Below are positions 8,724-16,628 of a stretch of 64,000 nt of DNA, one piece after another. This DNA comes from Amycolatopsis benzoatilytica AK 16/65 (GTDB lineage: Bacteria > Actinomycetota > Actinomycetes > Mycobacteriales > Pseudonocardiaceae), in the NCBI RefSeq assembly GCF_000383915.1, contig NZ_KB912942.1:814506-878505 (forward strand), given 5' to 3'. A program made the translations under genes and the position numbers. The notes under the pieces were generated by a model. It worked only from the letters and a program-made list of their open reading frames with translations, had not been told where the DNA came from and ran no database searches. The first letter of the stretch is position 1, and the number at the start of each line of letters is the position of its first letter.

Positions 8724-8778
8724 GTCCGGGAAGGGCCCCTTGCCGGACTTGGATTCCCTCAAGGGGCCCTTCACGGAC
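8724..8778. repeat. Imperfect intergenic palindrome (family member 2) in a 312-base gene-free stretch
   Basis: Arms GTCCGGGAAGGGCCCCTTG (8724-8742) and CAAGGGGCCCTTCACGGAC (8760-8778) pair over 19 positions with one mismatch. The loop contains CCGGACTTGGATTCCCT. It is a looser relative of the elements at 4260 and 16571 and closely related to 39121-39177. It lies between the start of the PHP gene and the end of fadB, so it could terminate fadB transcription. I see nothing else in 8565-8876. Confidence 0.75.
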
Positions 8779-8876
8779 GCTCGGGCCGGGCCGCGAAACC
8801 CTTCGGCGGGGTTGGGGGCGCGGGTACGAAGAAGCCGCCCCCGCGCAGGCACGGGAGCGGCTTCGTCAGCAGCTGG

Positions 8877-10988
8877 TTACGCCACCGGCACCGAGGCGAC
8901 GCCCGGGGAGAGGAACGGCTTGCCGTTCACCCGCTCCGACACGCCCGCCCGGTCCAGGTACGGCGTGATGCCGCCCAGCCAGAACGGCCAGCCCGCGCCG
9001 AGGATCAGGCACAGGTCGATGTCCTGCGCCTCCGCGACCACACCCTCGTCGAGCATGATCCGGACTTCCTCGGCGATCGCGTTCAGCGCGCGGTCGCGGA
9101 CCTGCTCGGCCGTGGACGGGCTGTCGCCCTGCTTCCACAGTTCGGCGACCTCCGGGTCGACCGACGGCTTGCCGGTCGCGTCCCAGGTCCAGACGCCCTT
9201 CTTGCCCGCCTTCACGAACTTGTCCAGGTTCTCGCTGACCGTGAAGCGGTCCGGGAACGAGCCGTGCAGCGTCTCCCCGACGTGCAGCGCGATGGCCGGG
9301 CCGACGAGCTGCATCAGGTTCAGCGGCGACATCGGCAGGCCGAGCGGTTCCAGCGCGGAGTCGGCAACGTCGAACGGCGTGCCCTCGTCCACCGCCACCA
9401 GCACCTCGCCGAGGAAGCGCAGCAGCAGCCGGTTCACGACGAACGCGGTCGCGTCCTTCACCAGCACGCTGGACTTCTTCAGCTGCTTGCCGACCGAGAA
9501 CGCGGTCGCCAGCGCCGCGTCGTCGGTCTTCTCGCCGCGCACGATCTCCAGCAGCGGCAGCACGGCCACCGGGTTGAAGAAGTGCAAGCCGACCACGCGC
9601 TCCGGGTGCTGGAGCTTCGAGGCCATCGCGGTGATCGACAGCGAAGACGTGTTGGTGGCCAGGATCGCCTCGGCGGAGACGTGCTGCTCCAGCTCGGCGA
9701 ACACCTGCTGCTTCACACCCAGCTCTTCGAACACCGCCTCGATCACGAAGTCCGCGTCGGAGAAGGCGGCCTTGTCGAGCGAGCCGGTGACAAGCGCCTT
9801 AAGCCGGTTCGCGCCGTCCGGCGACACGCGCTTCTTCGCGAGCAGCTTGTCGATCTCCTCGTGGACATAGCCCACGCCCTTGTCGATCCGTGCCTGGTCG
9901 ACGTCGGTGAGCACCACTGGCACCTTGAGGCGGCGCACGAACAGCAGGGCCAGCTGACTGGCCATCAGGCCCGCACCGACGATGCCGACCTTGTTCACCT
10001 TGCGCGCCAACGATTTGTCCGGCGCACCGGCCGGCCGCTTGGCCCGCTTGTTGACCAGGTTGAACGAGTAGAGCCCGGCCCGCAGCACGTCCGACATCAG
10101 CAGCTCGGCTAGTCCGTCGGTCTCCGCCGCGTAACCGCGGTCGAGATCGTTCTCCCGTGCCAGCTCCAGCAGTTCGACCGCCTTGGTCGCGCCCGGCGAG
10201 GCACCGTGCGTGCGACCGTCCACAATGGCCTTCGCGCGCGCGATGGCCGCGTCCCACTCCGCGCCGCGGTCGATTTCTCGACGCGCCGGGGTGATTTCGC
10301 CGTTGACCACCTTCGCCAGCCACAGCAGCGACTGCTCCAGGTAGTCCGCGGAACCGAAGACCTCGTCGACGATGCCGAGTTCGGCGGCCTTGCGCACGTT
10401 GAGCATCTTGTTCTGCGCCAACGCGTTCTCGATGATGACGGTGACCGCGGCGTCCGGGCCGATCAGGTTGGGCAGCAGCTGCGTGCCGCCCCAGCCCGGG
10501 AACAGGCCGAGGAACACCTCGGGGAACGCGATCGCCGCGGTGTTCTCCGACAGCGTCCGGTAGTGACACGACAGCGCGAGCTCGAGCCCGCCGCCCATCA
10601 CCGCGCCGTTGACGAAGCCGAACGTCGGGATCTTCGACTCGGCGAGCCGGCGGAACACGTCGTGCCCGGTCTGCGCGATCTCCCGCGCCAGCTTCGGGTC
10701 CGAGACCGCCTCGACGCCGGAAAGATCCGCGCCGACCGCGAAAATGAATGGCTTGCCGGTGACCGCGATCGCGGCGGGCTCGGCGGCGAACGCCTTGTCC
10801 AGCGCGGCGTTCAGCGCCACGAGACCCTGCGGGCCGAAGGTGTTCGGCCGGGTGTGGTCGTGGCCGTTGTCCAAGGTGATGAGCGCGACCGGCTTGTCCA
10901 GCCCGGGAACCTTGACCAGGTTGGTGACCGCATTGGTCACGACCTCGTCCGGGAACGCGGCCTTCGCCTCTTCAGCGGTGAAAGTCAT
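8877..10988 (-). CDS. fadB: Multifunctional fatty-acid oxidation protein: enoyl-CoA hydratase / 3-hydroxyacyl-CoA dehydrogenase
   Basis: A 703-residue trifunctional-type alpha subunit. The N-terminal crotonase domain (about residues 25-270) has the oxyanion-hole segment FAVGADLSGV and the two catalytic-glutamate regions GAVMGGGLELALSCHYR and AFPEVFLGLFPGWGGTQ. The dehydrogenase part begins near residue 330 with the NAD-binding loop VGIVGAGLMASQLA and includes the catalytic region VVGLHFFNPV. The C-terminal helical domain has VNRLLLRFLGE. It hydrates enoyl-CoA and oxidises the 3-hydroxyacyl-CoA. Its ATG overlaps the thiolase stop by one base (TAATG), so the thiolase and FadB form the usual complex-encoding pair. 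Confidence 0.93.
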   Translation of the reverse strand: MTFTAEEAKAAFPDEVVTNAVTNLVKVPGLDKPVALITLDNGHDHTRPNTFGPQGLVALNAALDKAFAAEPAAIAVTGKPFIFAVGADLSGVEAVSDPKLAREIAQTGHDVFRRLAESKIPTFGFVNGAVMGGGLELALSCHYRTLSENTAAIAFPEVFLGLFPGWGGTQLLPNLIGPDAAVTVIIENALAQNKMLNVRKAAELGIVDEVFGSADYLEQSLLWLAKVVNGEITPARREIDRGAEWDAAIARAKAIVDGRTHGASPGATKAVELLELARENDLDRGYAAETDGLAELLMSDVLRAGLYSFNLVNKRAKRPAGAPDKSLARKVNKVGIVGAGLMASQLALLFVRRLKVPVVLTDVDQARIDKGVGYVHEEIDKLLAKKRVSPDGANRLKALVTGSLDKAAFSDADFVIEAVFEELGVKQQVFAELEQHVSAEAILATNTSSLSITAMASKLQHPERVVGLHFFNPVAVLPLLEIVRGEKTDDAALATAFSVGKQLKKSSVLVKDATAFVVNRLLLRFLGEVLVAVDEGTPFDVADSALEPLGLPMSPLNLMQLVGPAIALHVGETLHGSFPDRFTVSENLDKFVKAGKKGVWTWDATGKPSVDPEVAELWKQGDSPSTAEQVRDRALNAIAEEVRIMLDEGVVAEAQDIDLCLILGAGWPFWLGGITPYLDRAGVSERVNGKPFLSPGVASVPVA

Positions 10989-12232
10989 TACTTCGCCCCC
11001 TCAGCGCCGGTGTAGGCCGGGTTTTCCCAGATCACGGTGCCGCCCATGCCGATGCCGATGCACATCGTGGTGAGGCCGTAGCGCACGTCGGGGCGCTCGG
11101 CGAACTGGCGCGACAGCTGCGTCATCAGCCGCACGCCGGAGGAGGCCAGCGGGTGCCCGCAGGCGATCGCGCCGCCCCACTGGTTGACCCGCGGGTCGTC
11201 GTCGGCGATGCCGAAGTGGTCGAGGAACGCGAGCACCTGCACCGCGAACGCCTCGTTGATCTCGAACAGGCCGATGTCGTCGATGGACAGGCCGGTGCGC
11301 TTGAACAGCTTCTCGGTGGCCGGTACCGGTCCGATGCCCATCACCTCCGGCTCGACGCCGGCGAACGAGTAGCCGACCAGCCGCATCCCGATCGGCAGGC
11401 CCAGCTCGCGCGCGGTGTCCTCGTCGGCGAGGATCGCCGCGGTGGCTCCGTCGTTGAGACCGGCCGCGTTGCCCGCGGTGATCCGGCCGTGCGGGCGGAA
11501 CGGCGTCTTGAGCTTCGCCAGCTGCTCGACGGTCGTGCCCGGGCGCGGCGGCTCGTCCTCGGTCGCCAGACCCCAGCCGAGTTCCTTCGACTTGGTGGCG
11601 ACCGGCACCAGCTCCGGCCCGATCTTGCCGGTCTTCACGGCCTCGGCGTAGCGCTCCTGGCTGCGCGCGGCGAACGCGTCCGTGCGCTCCTTGGTGATCT
11701 CCGGGAACCGGTCGTGCAGGTTCTCCGCGGTCTGGCCCATCACGAGCGCGGTCGGATCGACCAGCTTGTCCGCGACGATCCGGGGGTTCGGGTCGACGCC
11801 CTCGCCCATCGGGTGCCGTCCCATGTGCTCGACGCCGCCGGCGATGGCGATGTCGTACGCGCCGAAGCCGATGCCGCTCGCGGTGGTGGTCACCGCGGTC
11901 ATCGCGCCCGCGCACATCCGGTCGATCGCGAAGCCGGGCACCGACTTCGGCAGCCCGGCCAGCAGCGCGGCGGTGCGGCCGATGGTCAGGCCCTGGTCGC
12001 CGATCTGCGTGGTCGCGGCGATCGCCACCTCGTCGACGCGCTCCGGCGGCAGCTCGGGATGCCGCCGCAGCAGCTCGCGGATGGCGTTGACGACGAGGTC
12101 GTCCGCCCGGGTCCCGGCGTACATGCCTTTGTCGCCCGCCTTGCCGAAGGGCGTGCGTACCCCTTCGACGAAGACGACGTTGCGCACCCCTCGCGCGGTG
12201 GGCGCGAGCGGCGGCGTAGCTGGTGCGGCCAC
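10988..12232 (-). CDS. fadA: Acetyl-CoA C-acyltransferase (3-ketoacyl-CoA thiolase)
   Basis: A 414-residue thiolase that cleaves 3-ketoacyl-CoA with CoA. The nucleophilic Cys lies in AIDRMCAGAMTAV, the HxxxA region in FEINEAFAVQVLAF, the GHP motif in GGAIACGHPLASSG, and the second active-site Cys in GLTTMCIGIGMGGTV. I use the GTG at 12232, with AGGAG four bases upstream; longer in-frame reading to 12505 crosses a tandem-repeat region and looks non-coding. Co-transcribed with fadB. Divergent from a TPR gene. Confidence 0.93.
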   Translation of the reverse strand: MAAPATPPLAPTARGVRNVVFVEGVRTPFGKAGDKGMYAGTRADDLVVNAIRELLRRHPELPPERVDEVAIAATTQIGDQGLTIGRTAALLAGLPKSVPGFAIDRMCAGAMTAVTTTASGIGFGAYDIAIAGGVEHMGRHPMGEGVDPNPRIVADKLVDPTALVMGQTAENLHDRFPEITKERTDAFAARSQERYAEAVKTGKIGPELVPVATKSKELGWGLATEDEPPRPGTTVEQLAKLKTPFRPHGRITAGNAAGLNDGATAAILADEDTARELGLPIGMRLVGYSFAGVEPEVMGIGPVPATEKLFKRTGLSIDDIGLFEINEAFAVQVLAFLDHFGIADDDPRVNQWGGAIACGHPLASSGVRLMTQLSRQFAERPDVRYGLTTMCIGIGMGGTVIWENPAYTGAEGAK

Positions 12233-12344
12233 GAATGCTCCTGAAGTCGAGAGTGTTCCTGTCCGCACCCTAGCCCTTGTTACCCGTCGGTAACCAGGGG
12301 AGTGGCCCGGTCGAGTGGGGGACGGCACACTCTCGGGGAACTGC

Positions 12345-12420
12345 GGCTCGGGACGCACTGCCAGGCTCGGGGTGGACTGCGAGGCTCGGGACGCACTGCC
12401 AGGCTCGGGCCGGGCACCAT
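12345..12420. repeat. 19-base tandem repeat, about four copies
   Basis: Unit GGCTCGGGACGCACTGCCA occurs exactly at 12345-12363 and 12383-12401. A diverged copy lies between them (12364-12382, GGCTCGGGGTGGACTGCGA), and the head of a fourth follows (GGCTCGGG at 12402-12409). It sits in the divergent region between fadA and the TPR gene. It could be a regulatory array or slipped-strand expansion; nothing decides. Confidence 0.8.
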
Positions 12421-12477
12421 CGAAGGGGCGGGGCGGCTGGCGAAGAGCTGAGCCCTCCGGACGGGCAGACTGTCCAA

Positions 12478-13554
12478 GTGGGATTCCTCCGAGGGAGAGC
12501 GGCACCGGGCGAAGACCTCGCCGCGCTCCGAGCCGCCCTGGCCAAGGCGCGCAATCCGGCGAGCGTGCAGAACCTGCGGCGTCGCCTCCAGATGGGCCAG
12601 TTGCTGGTCAAAGAGGCGGACTGGCCCGCCGCCGAACGGCACTACGCGGACCTGGTGCCCGCGTTGACCGATACGTTCGGCCCGCGTGAGCCGAACACCC
12701 TTGCCGCGTGGGCGAATCTGGCGTACTGCCAAACGATGCGGGGCCGCCCGGCGGAGGCGATCCCGCTGCTGGAACGCACTGCGGAGCTGTACGAGGAAAC
12801 CTGGGGAGCGCGCCAGCCGGCCACGTTCCAGACCCAGCTCTTCCTCGCCGAGGCCTACGGCGTGGCAGCGCACTACGAGGACGCGCTCGCGGTCGTCGAC
12901 GCGCATGTGGACTACTGCACCGCCGAACTCGGTCCGGCCCACCGGCGGACGAAAACCGGCCGGCGGCGGAAGGTCGTCCCGCTGCGCGCGCTGGCCCGAT
13001 ACGCGGCGGCGGAAACGCTGCTGTCCGACGAGGATTCCCTCGCCGACACCGTCGAGGAACGGGACGCGGTCCGCGCACTCCGGCTGGTAGTGCAAGCCGA
13101 GAGCGGCAACGCGGCGTCGACCGTCGGCCCGGTCCGCGAACTCTGCGCCCAGCGGCCGTCGGCAACCCTGCGGGAATGCCTGGCCACCGTTCTCCTGGAG
13201 GCCGGGCAAGCGGCGGAGGCGGCGGAGCTGCTTCGAGACGCCTTGGACGAGTTGCCGGTGCGGAGACGAGGCGCGCTGCAGCTCCGCAGTGCCCTCGCCC
13301 AGGCCGAGCTGGAGAGCGGCAACCTTGTCGAGGCGGAGCACTCGGCGCGGACAGTACTGGCTGCCGGGGCATGGCCCACCGGGCATCCGACCGTGCTCGG
13401 TCTCCGCGCGACGCTGGCCCGAGCCGCTGCCCAACGCGGTGCACAAACCGGCGCGGCGGAAGAACTGCGGGCGGTCGTGGCCGGGCTGACCGCGGTGCTC
13501 GGCGACGAGCATCCGCGTACCGTTCAGGCCGCCGCCTGGCTGGCGCAGTGCTGA
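12478..13554 (+). CDS. Tetratricopeptide-repeat protein
   Basis: A 358-residue helical protein built of TPR-like helix pairs: for example PAAERHYADLVPALTDTFG, then NTLAAWANLAYCQTMRGRP and EAIPLLERTAELYEET, then FLAEAYGVAAHYEDALAVVD. Later repeats include GQAAEAAELLRDALDEL and LAQAELESGNLVEAEHSA. Residues like LGDEHPRT near the end match the kinesin-light-chain-type TPRs common in actinomycete regulators, but there is no DNA-binding, ATPase or membrane part. It would act as a protein-protein scaffold. The start is uncertain: GTG 12478 has no clear ribosome site and ATG 12592 is an alternative. Confidence 0.75.
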   Translation: MGFLRGRAAPGEDLAALRAALAKARNPASVQNLRRRLQMGQLLVKEADWPAAERHYADLVPALTDTFGPREPNTLAAWANLAYCQTMRGRPAEAIPLLERTAELYEETWGARQPATFQTQLFLAEAYGVAAHYEDALAVVDAHVDYCTAELGPAHRRTKTGRRRKVVPLRALARYAAAETLLSDEDSLADTVEERDAVRALRLVVQAESGNAASTVGPVRELCAQRPSATLRECLATVLLEAGQAAEAAELLRDALDELPVRRRGALQLRSALAQAELESGNLVEAEHSARTVLAAGAWPTGHPTVLGLRATLARAAAQRGAQTGAAEELRAVVAGLTAVLGDEHPRTVQAAAWLAQC

Positions 13555-13588
13555 AGTGCCGCGGATCCGGTCCGGACCCGCGGCACTT
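13554..13588. terminator. Strong bidirectional hairpin
   Basis: Arms AAGTGCCGCGG (13554-13564) and CCGCGGCACTT (13578-13588) are perfectly complementary, 11 base pairs, with a short inner GTCC/GGAC-type pairing. It separates two convergent genes (TPR, ending 13554, and hydroxyacyl-CoA dehydrogenase, ending 13595) and can terminate both. Confidence 0.8.
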
Positions 13589-13594
13589 CTGGCA

Positions 13595-14563
13595 TCACTC
13601 CGTCGAGTCGTCCCGCACCGGGATCGGCGTCCCGTCGTGCAGGTGCGGTTCGCGCAGCTTGAAGATCTCCTCGAACTCCTGCATCCGCGCCGCCCGATAG
13701 CCGGGGACGCCTGCCGGGTCGAAGCGGTAGAAGCCGGCGCCGTCCTGGAGACCCCGGCGGTGCTCGGTCATGTTCCGCTCGACGATTTCCGGTGCCTGGA
13801 AGCGTTCCCCGAGCTCGCCGGACAGGTAGCGCGACGCGTAGTACAGGATGTCGCCGCCGCCCCAGTCGATGAACTCCAGCGGCCCGAGCACGGAGAAGCG
13901 CGGCCCGAGCCCGGCCCGCACGGCGAGGTCGATGTCGGCGGCTTCGGCCACCCCCTCCTCGACCATCCGCGCTGCTTCGTTCATCAACAGTGCCTGAAGG
14001 CGCGGCACGATGTATCCCGCGGCTGGCCCGCACACCACCGGCACCTTGCCGATTTCGCGCAGCAGCCCGGTGAGCGTTTCGACCGCGGCCGGATCGGTGT
14101 CGTCGCTGCGGCTGACCTCTACCAGCGGCATCAACTCGGCCGGGTTCAGCCAGTGCGCGTTGACCACGCGCTCCGGGTGCGTGGCGAGTTCGGCGACCTG
14201 GGTGACCAGGAAGGTCGAAGTGGTGGACGCGAGCACGGCCGTCTCCGAGACCTGGTCGCCGAGCCAGCCGAAGACCTCGCGCTTGACGTCCATGACTTCC
14301 GGCACCGCCTCGAACACCACGGTCGCGTCGGCGAGTTCCTTGGCCGACCGGTCGCCCAAGGTCAGCTTCTCCAGCGCGCCGGCGTGGCCGAACGTCGCCC
14401 GCAGCCGGTCGGCCAGGCGCGCCCGGACTTCTTCGCGGCGGGCTTCGCGCTCGTCCTCGGTACGGTCCTTGACGTCGGCGAGCAGGACCGGGTGTCCGGC
14501 GCCGAGGAAGGTCAGCGCGATGCCTTCGCCCATCCGGCCCGCGCCGACGACGGCGATGCTCAT
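13595..14563 (-). CDS. 3-hydroxyacyl-CoA dehydrogenase family protein
   Basis: A 322-residue stand-alone NAD-dependent 3-hydroxyacyl-CoA dehydrogenase. The Rossmann loop is MSIAVVGAGRMGEGIALTFL. The catalytic segment VVNAHWLNPAELMPLVEV has the His-N-P arrangement, and the C-terminal helical domain contains GYIVPRLQALLMNEAARMV. This resembles 3-hydroxybutyryl-CoA dehydrogenases and also L-carnitine or L-gulonate dehydrogenases, so acyl-CoA is not certain as substrate. Its ATG overlaps the stop of the opine-dehydrogenase-like gene (ATGA), so the two are coupled. The divergent IclR regulator suggests a dedicated catabolic pathway rather than general beta-oxidation. Confidence 0.85.
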   Translation of the reverse strand: MSIAVVGAGRMGEGIALTFLGAGHPVLLADVKDRTEDEREARREEVRARLADRLRATFGHAGALEKLTLGDRSAKELADATVVFEAVPEVMDVKREVFGWLGDQVSETAVLASTTSTFLVTQVAELATHPERVVNAHWLNPAELMPLVEVSRSDDTDPAAVETLTGLLREIGKVPVVCGPAAGYIVPRLQALLMNEAARMVEEGVAEAADIDLAVRAGLGPRFSVLGPLEFIDWGGGDILYYASRYLSGELGERFQAPEIVERNMTEHRRGLQDGAGFYRFDPAGVPGYRAARMQEFEEIFKLREPHLHDGTPIPVRDDSTE

Positions 14564-15666
14564 GCCTGGACTCCGTTCCGCAGCAACTGGTTCAGCCCGT
14601 CCCGGTCCAGCTCCGCCAGGCCGAGGTTCTCGAACGTCCGGCCCTCGGCGTAGAAATCGCGGCCGGTCATCGCGGACCCTATGGCGAGCAGCCCGGCCGC
14701 GACCGGCGTCGCGACCCCGGCCCATCGGCCGGCCGAGACCAGCAGCGACAGGCCGAGCCGGGTGTCTTCCAGCATGTACCGGTGCGAGCCGAGGTCGATC
14801 TTCTCGCGCCAGTCGCCGCTGTCGGTCACCTTGTCGTGCGCCGCGCGGCCGTACATCCACTCCTCGCCTTCGGTCGCGTAATGGTCGGCCAGCGGGAAGT
14901 GCGGCGCGCTGTAGCCGAACGCCTCGCGCACCGCGATCCGCTCGGCGTCGAGCGCGTCGGTGACCCGGCGGATCGACGGCTGGGTGCCCTCGTTGTGGAT
15001 GTCCCAGGACGCGAAGTGCTCCAGCGGACCAGCGTTCATCGTGATCAGCGGCGGGTGGATGATCGGGCCCGCGTTCATCAGCGCGCCGCTCAGCCCGTCG
15101 CCGGCGTCCTCGACGCTCGGGTACGCCTGCCGCAGGACCTCGAACGCGCTGTCGGCGAGCCGCCGGGGGAACACCCCGGTGGGCAGCCGGGTCGCGTAAC
15201 CGCTGATCACGACCTCGCTGTCGCCGTGGCGGCGCGCGAGGTAGGGCAATGTGCCTGCTTCGGCGAACGCGATGTCCGCGGGACCGTCCGCCGCGGCGAC
15301 CGCCTGCGCGAACACCATCGAGCCGAACGTGCCCGGCGGCAGGAAAACCACCTGGCCCTCGGTCAGCAGCGGCGCGAGCCGGGGAGCCAGGTCGTCGTGC
15401 GTGGTCGAGGGGAGCGGGATCACGATGAGGGCCGCGTCTCGCACGGCATCGGCGAGGTCCGCCTGCGGGTGGATCTGCCCGGCAGCGTCGCCCACCGGCA
15501 CCGCGCGGGCGCCTCGGTGGTCCCGGACGCGCACCGCGCCCGCCGCCCGCAGGGCTTCGAGTTCCTCGGTGTTGCGCCGCCACCAGCGCACCTCGTGGCC
15601 GTGCTCGGCGAGTTCCGCCGCCGTGGCCCAGGAACCGTGCCCGCCCCCGAGTACCGCGATCTTCAC
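14560..15666 (-). CDS. NAD/NADP octopine/nopaline dehydrogenase family protein
   Basis: A 368-residue two-domain oxidoreductase. The N-terminal Rossmann domain starts VKIAVLGGGHGSWATAAELA, and the C-terminal all-helical opine-dehydrogenase domain carries the family hallmarks NAGPIIHPPLITMNAG and the His/Asp region EHFASWDIHNEGTQPSI. Such enzymes reduce or oxidise imines formed from an amino acid and a 2-oxo acid. I start it at GTG 15666, eight bases after AGGAG. First gene of an operon with the hydroxyacyl-CoA dehydrogenase, divergent from an IclR regulator. Whether it makes or degrades an opine is not decidable here. Confidence 0.85.
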   Translation of the reverse strand: MKIAVLGGGHGSWATAAELAEHGHEVRWWRRNTEELEALRAAGAVRVRDHRGARAVPVGDAAGQIHPQADLADAVRDAALIVIPLPSTTHDDLAPRLAPLLTEGQVVFLPPGTFGSMVFAQAVAAADGPADIAFAEAGTLPYLARRHGDSEVVISGYATRLPTGVFPRRLADSAFEVLRQAYPSVEDAGDGLSGALMNAGPIIHPPLITMNAGPLEHFASWDIHNEGTQPSIRRVTDALDAERIAVREAFGYSAPHFPLADHYATEGEEWMYGRAAHDKVTDSGDWREKIDLGSHRYMLEDTRLGLSLLVSAGRWAGVATPVAAGLLAIGSAMTGRDFYAEGRTFENLGLAELDRDGLNQLLRNGVQA

Positions 15667-15801
15667 CAGTTCTGCTCCTGTCTCGTGCTTGTGCCTGCCC
15701 GGGGCATCGTTTCGCCACCGGCCCGGCCCGGCAAGGCCGGGGTGATCGGCTTCCGCAGTCTCGCTTGCCTTCGGGCCCGGCCTCAATCAGACTTCCGCCA
15801 C

Positions 15802-16566
15802 ATGGAAGCCCGACCGACCGCGGCCGCGCGGCTGCTGTCGGTCCTGGACTGTTTCAGCGCGGAGGCGCCGAGCCGCTCGCTCACCGAGATCGCGCGCACC
15901 GCCGGTCTTCCGCTGAGCACCGCGCACCGGCTGGTCGCCGAGTTGACCGCGTGGGGCGCCCTCTCCCGCGACGACCACGGCGACTACCACCCGGGACTGA
16001 AGCTGTGGGAACTCGGTTCGCTCGCTCCTTCGCGCGCCTCTATGCGGGAGATCGCCCTGCCGTACCTGGGCGACCTCTTCGACGCGACCGGCGAGAACGT
16101 GCACTTGTCCGTACTGGACGGTGCGGACGTGGTTTTCCTGGCTCGGCTCACCGGCCACCGGGCGGTCGGCATCCTGACCACGACCGGCAGCCGCCTGCCC
16201 GCGACGACCAGCGCGACCGGCCGGGTGCTGCTCGCGCACGCCGCGGCGGACGTCCGGGAATCGGTCCTGACCGCGCCGATCGCGGCCGAGACCTCGCATA
16301 CGACGACCGATCCGGCAGTCCTGCGCGCGCAGCTGGCCGAGATCGCCCGGACCGGATACTGCGTGGCAGACCGGCAGCTGGCCGACGACGCGGTCGCGGT
16401 GGCCGCGCCGATCCGCGACTCGTCCGGCCAGGTCATCGCGGCGGTCGCCGTGGTCGGCCGCCGGGAAACGACGTCCGTCGCGCATCTGGTGCCCGCGGTG
16501 GTCACGACGGCTACCGGGGTCGCCCGCTCGCTCGGCTACCGGCGGCCGGTCCGGCACCGGGCCTGA
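15802..16566 (+). CDS. IclR family transcriptional regulator
   Basis: A 254-residue regulator. The N-terminal winged helix-turn-helix (about residues 5-65) includes LTEIARTAGLPLSTAHRLVA. The C-terminal IclR ligand domain (about 80-245) includes ATTSATGRVLLAHAA and the GYCVADRQLADDAVAVAAPI region. IclR proteins respond to small organic acids. It is transcribed away from the opine-dehydrogenase-like operon across 135 bases (15667-15801), the usual arrangement for a local regulator. A perfect palindrome follows its stop at 16571. Confidence 0.9.
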   Translation: MEARPTAAARLLSVLDCFSAEAPSRSLTEIARTAGLPLSTAHRLVAELTAWGALSRDDHGDYHPGLKLWELGSLAPSRASMREIALPYLGDLFDATGENVHLSVLDGADVVFLARLTGHRAVGILTTTGSRLPATTSATGRVLLAHAAADVRESVLTAPIAAETSHTTTDPAVLRAQLAEIARTGYCVADRQLADDAVAVAAPIRDSSGQVIAAVAVVGRRETTSVAHLVPAVVTTATGVARSLGYRRPVRHRA

Positions 16567-16570
16567 ATGC

Positions 16571-16619
16571 CGTGAAGGGAACTTTGAGGGACTCAGAGTC
16601 CCTCAAAGTTCCCTTCACG
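16571..16619. repeat. Perfect 49-base intergenic palindrome (family member 1b)
   Basis: Arms of 24 bases (16571-16594 and 16596-16619) around a central A. It differs from the copy at 4260 in one arm base (AACTTTGAGGG instead of AACATTGAGGG), and the opposite arm carries the matching change, so pairing is kept. It sits between the convergent iclR-like and rnd genes, fitting a bidirectional terminator. Confidence 0.85.
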
Positions 16620-16628
16620 AACGGCTGG

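Noticed and set aside
8867..10112. Long open frames opposite fadB, aspS and most other genes
   Set aside because: Arg/Pro/Ala-rich shadow frames of GC-rich coding DNA with no domain; all coding evidence is on the annotated strand.
10988..12505. Longer thiolase reading to 12505
   Set aside because: It crosses the 19-base tandem repeats and low-complexity Pro/Arg text; AGGAG before GTG 12232 supports the shorter start.
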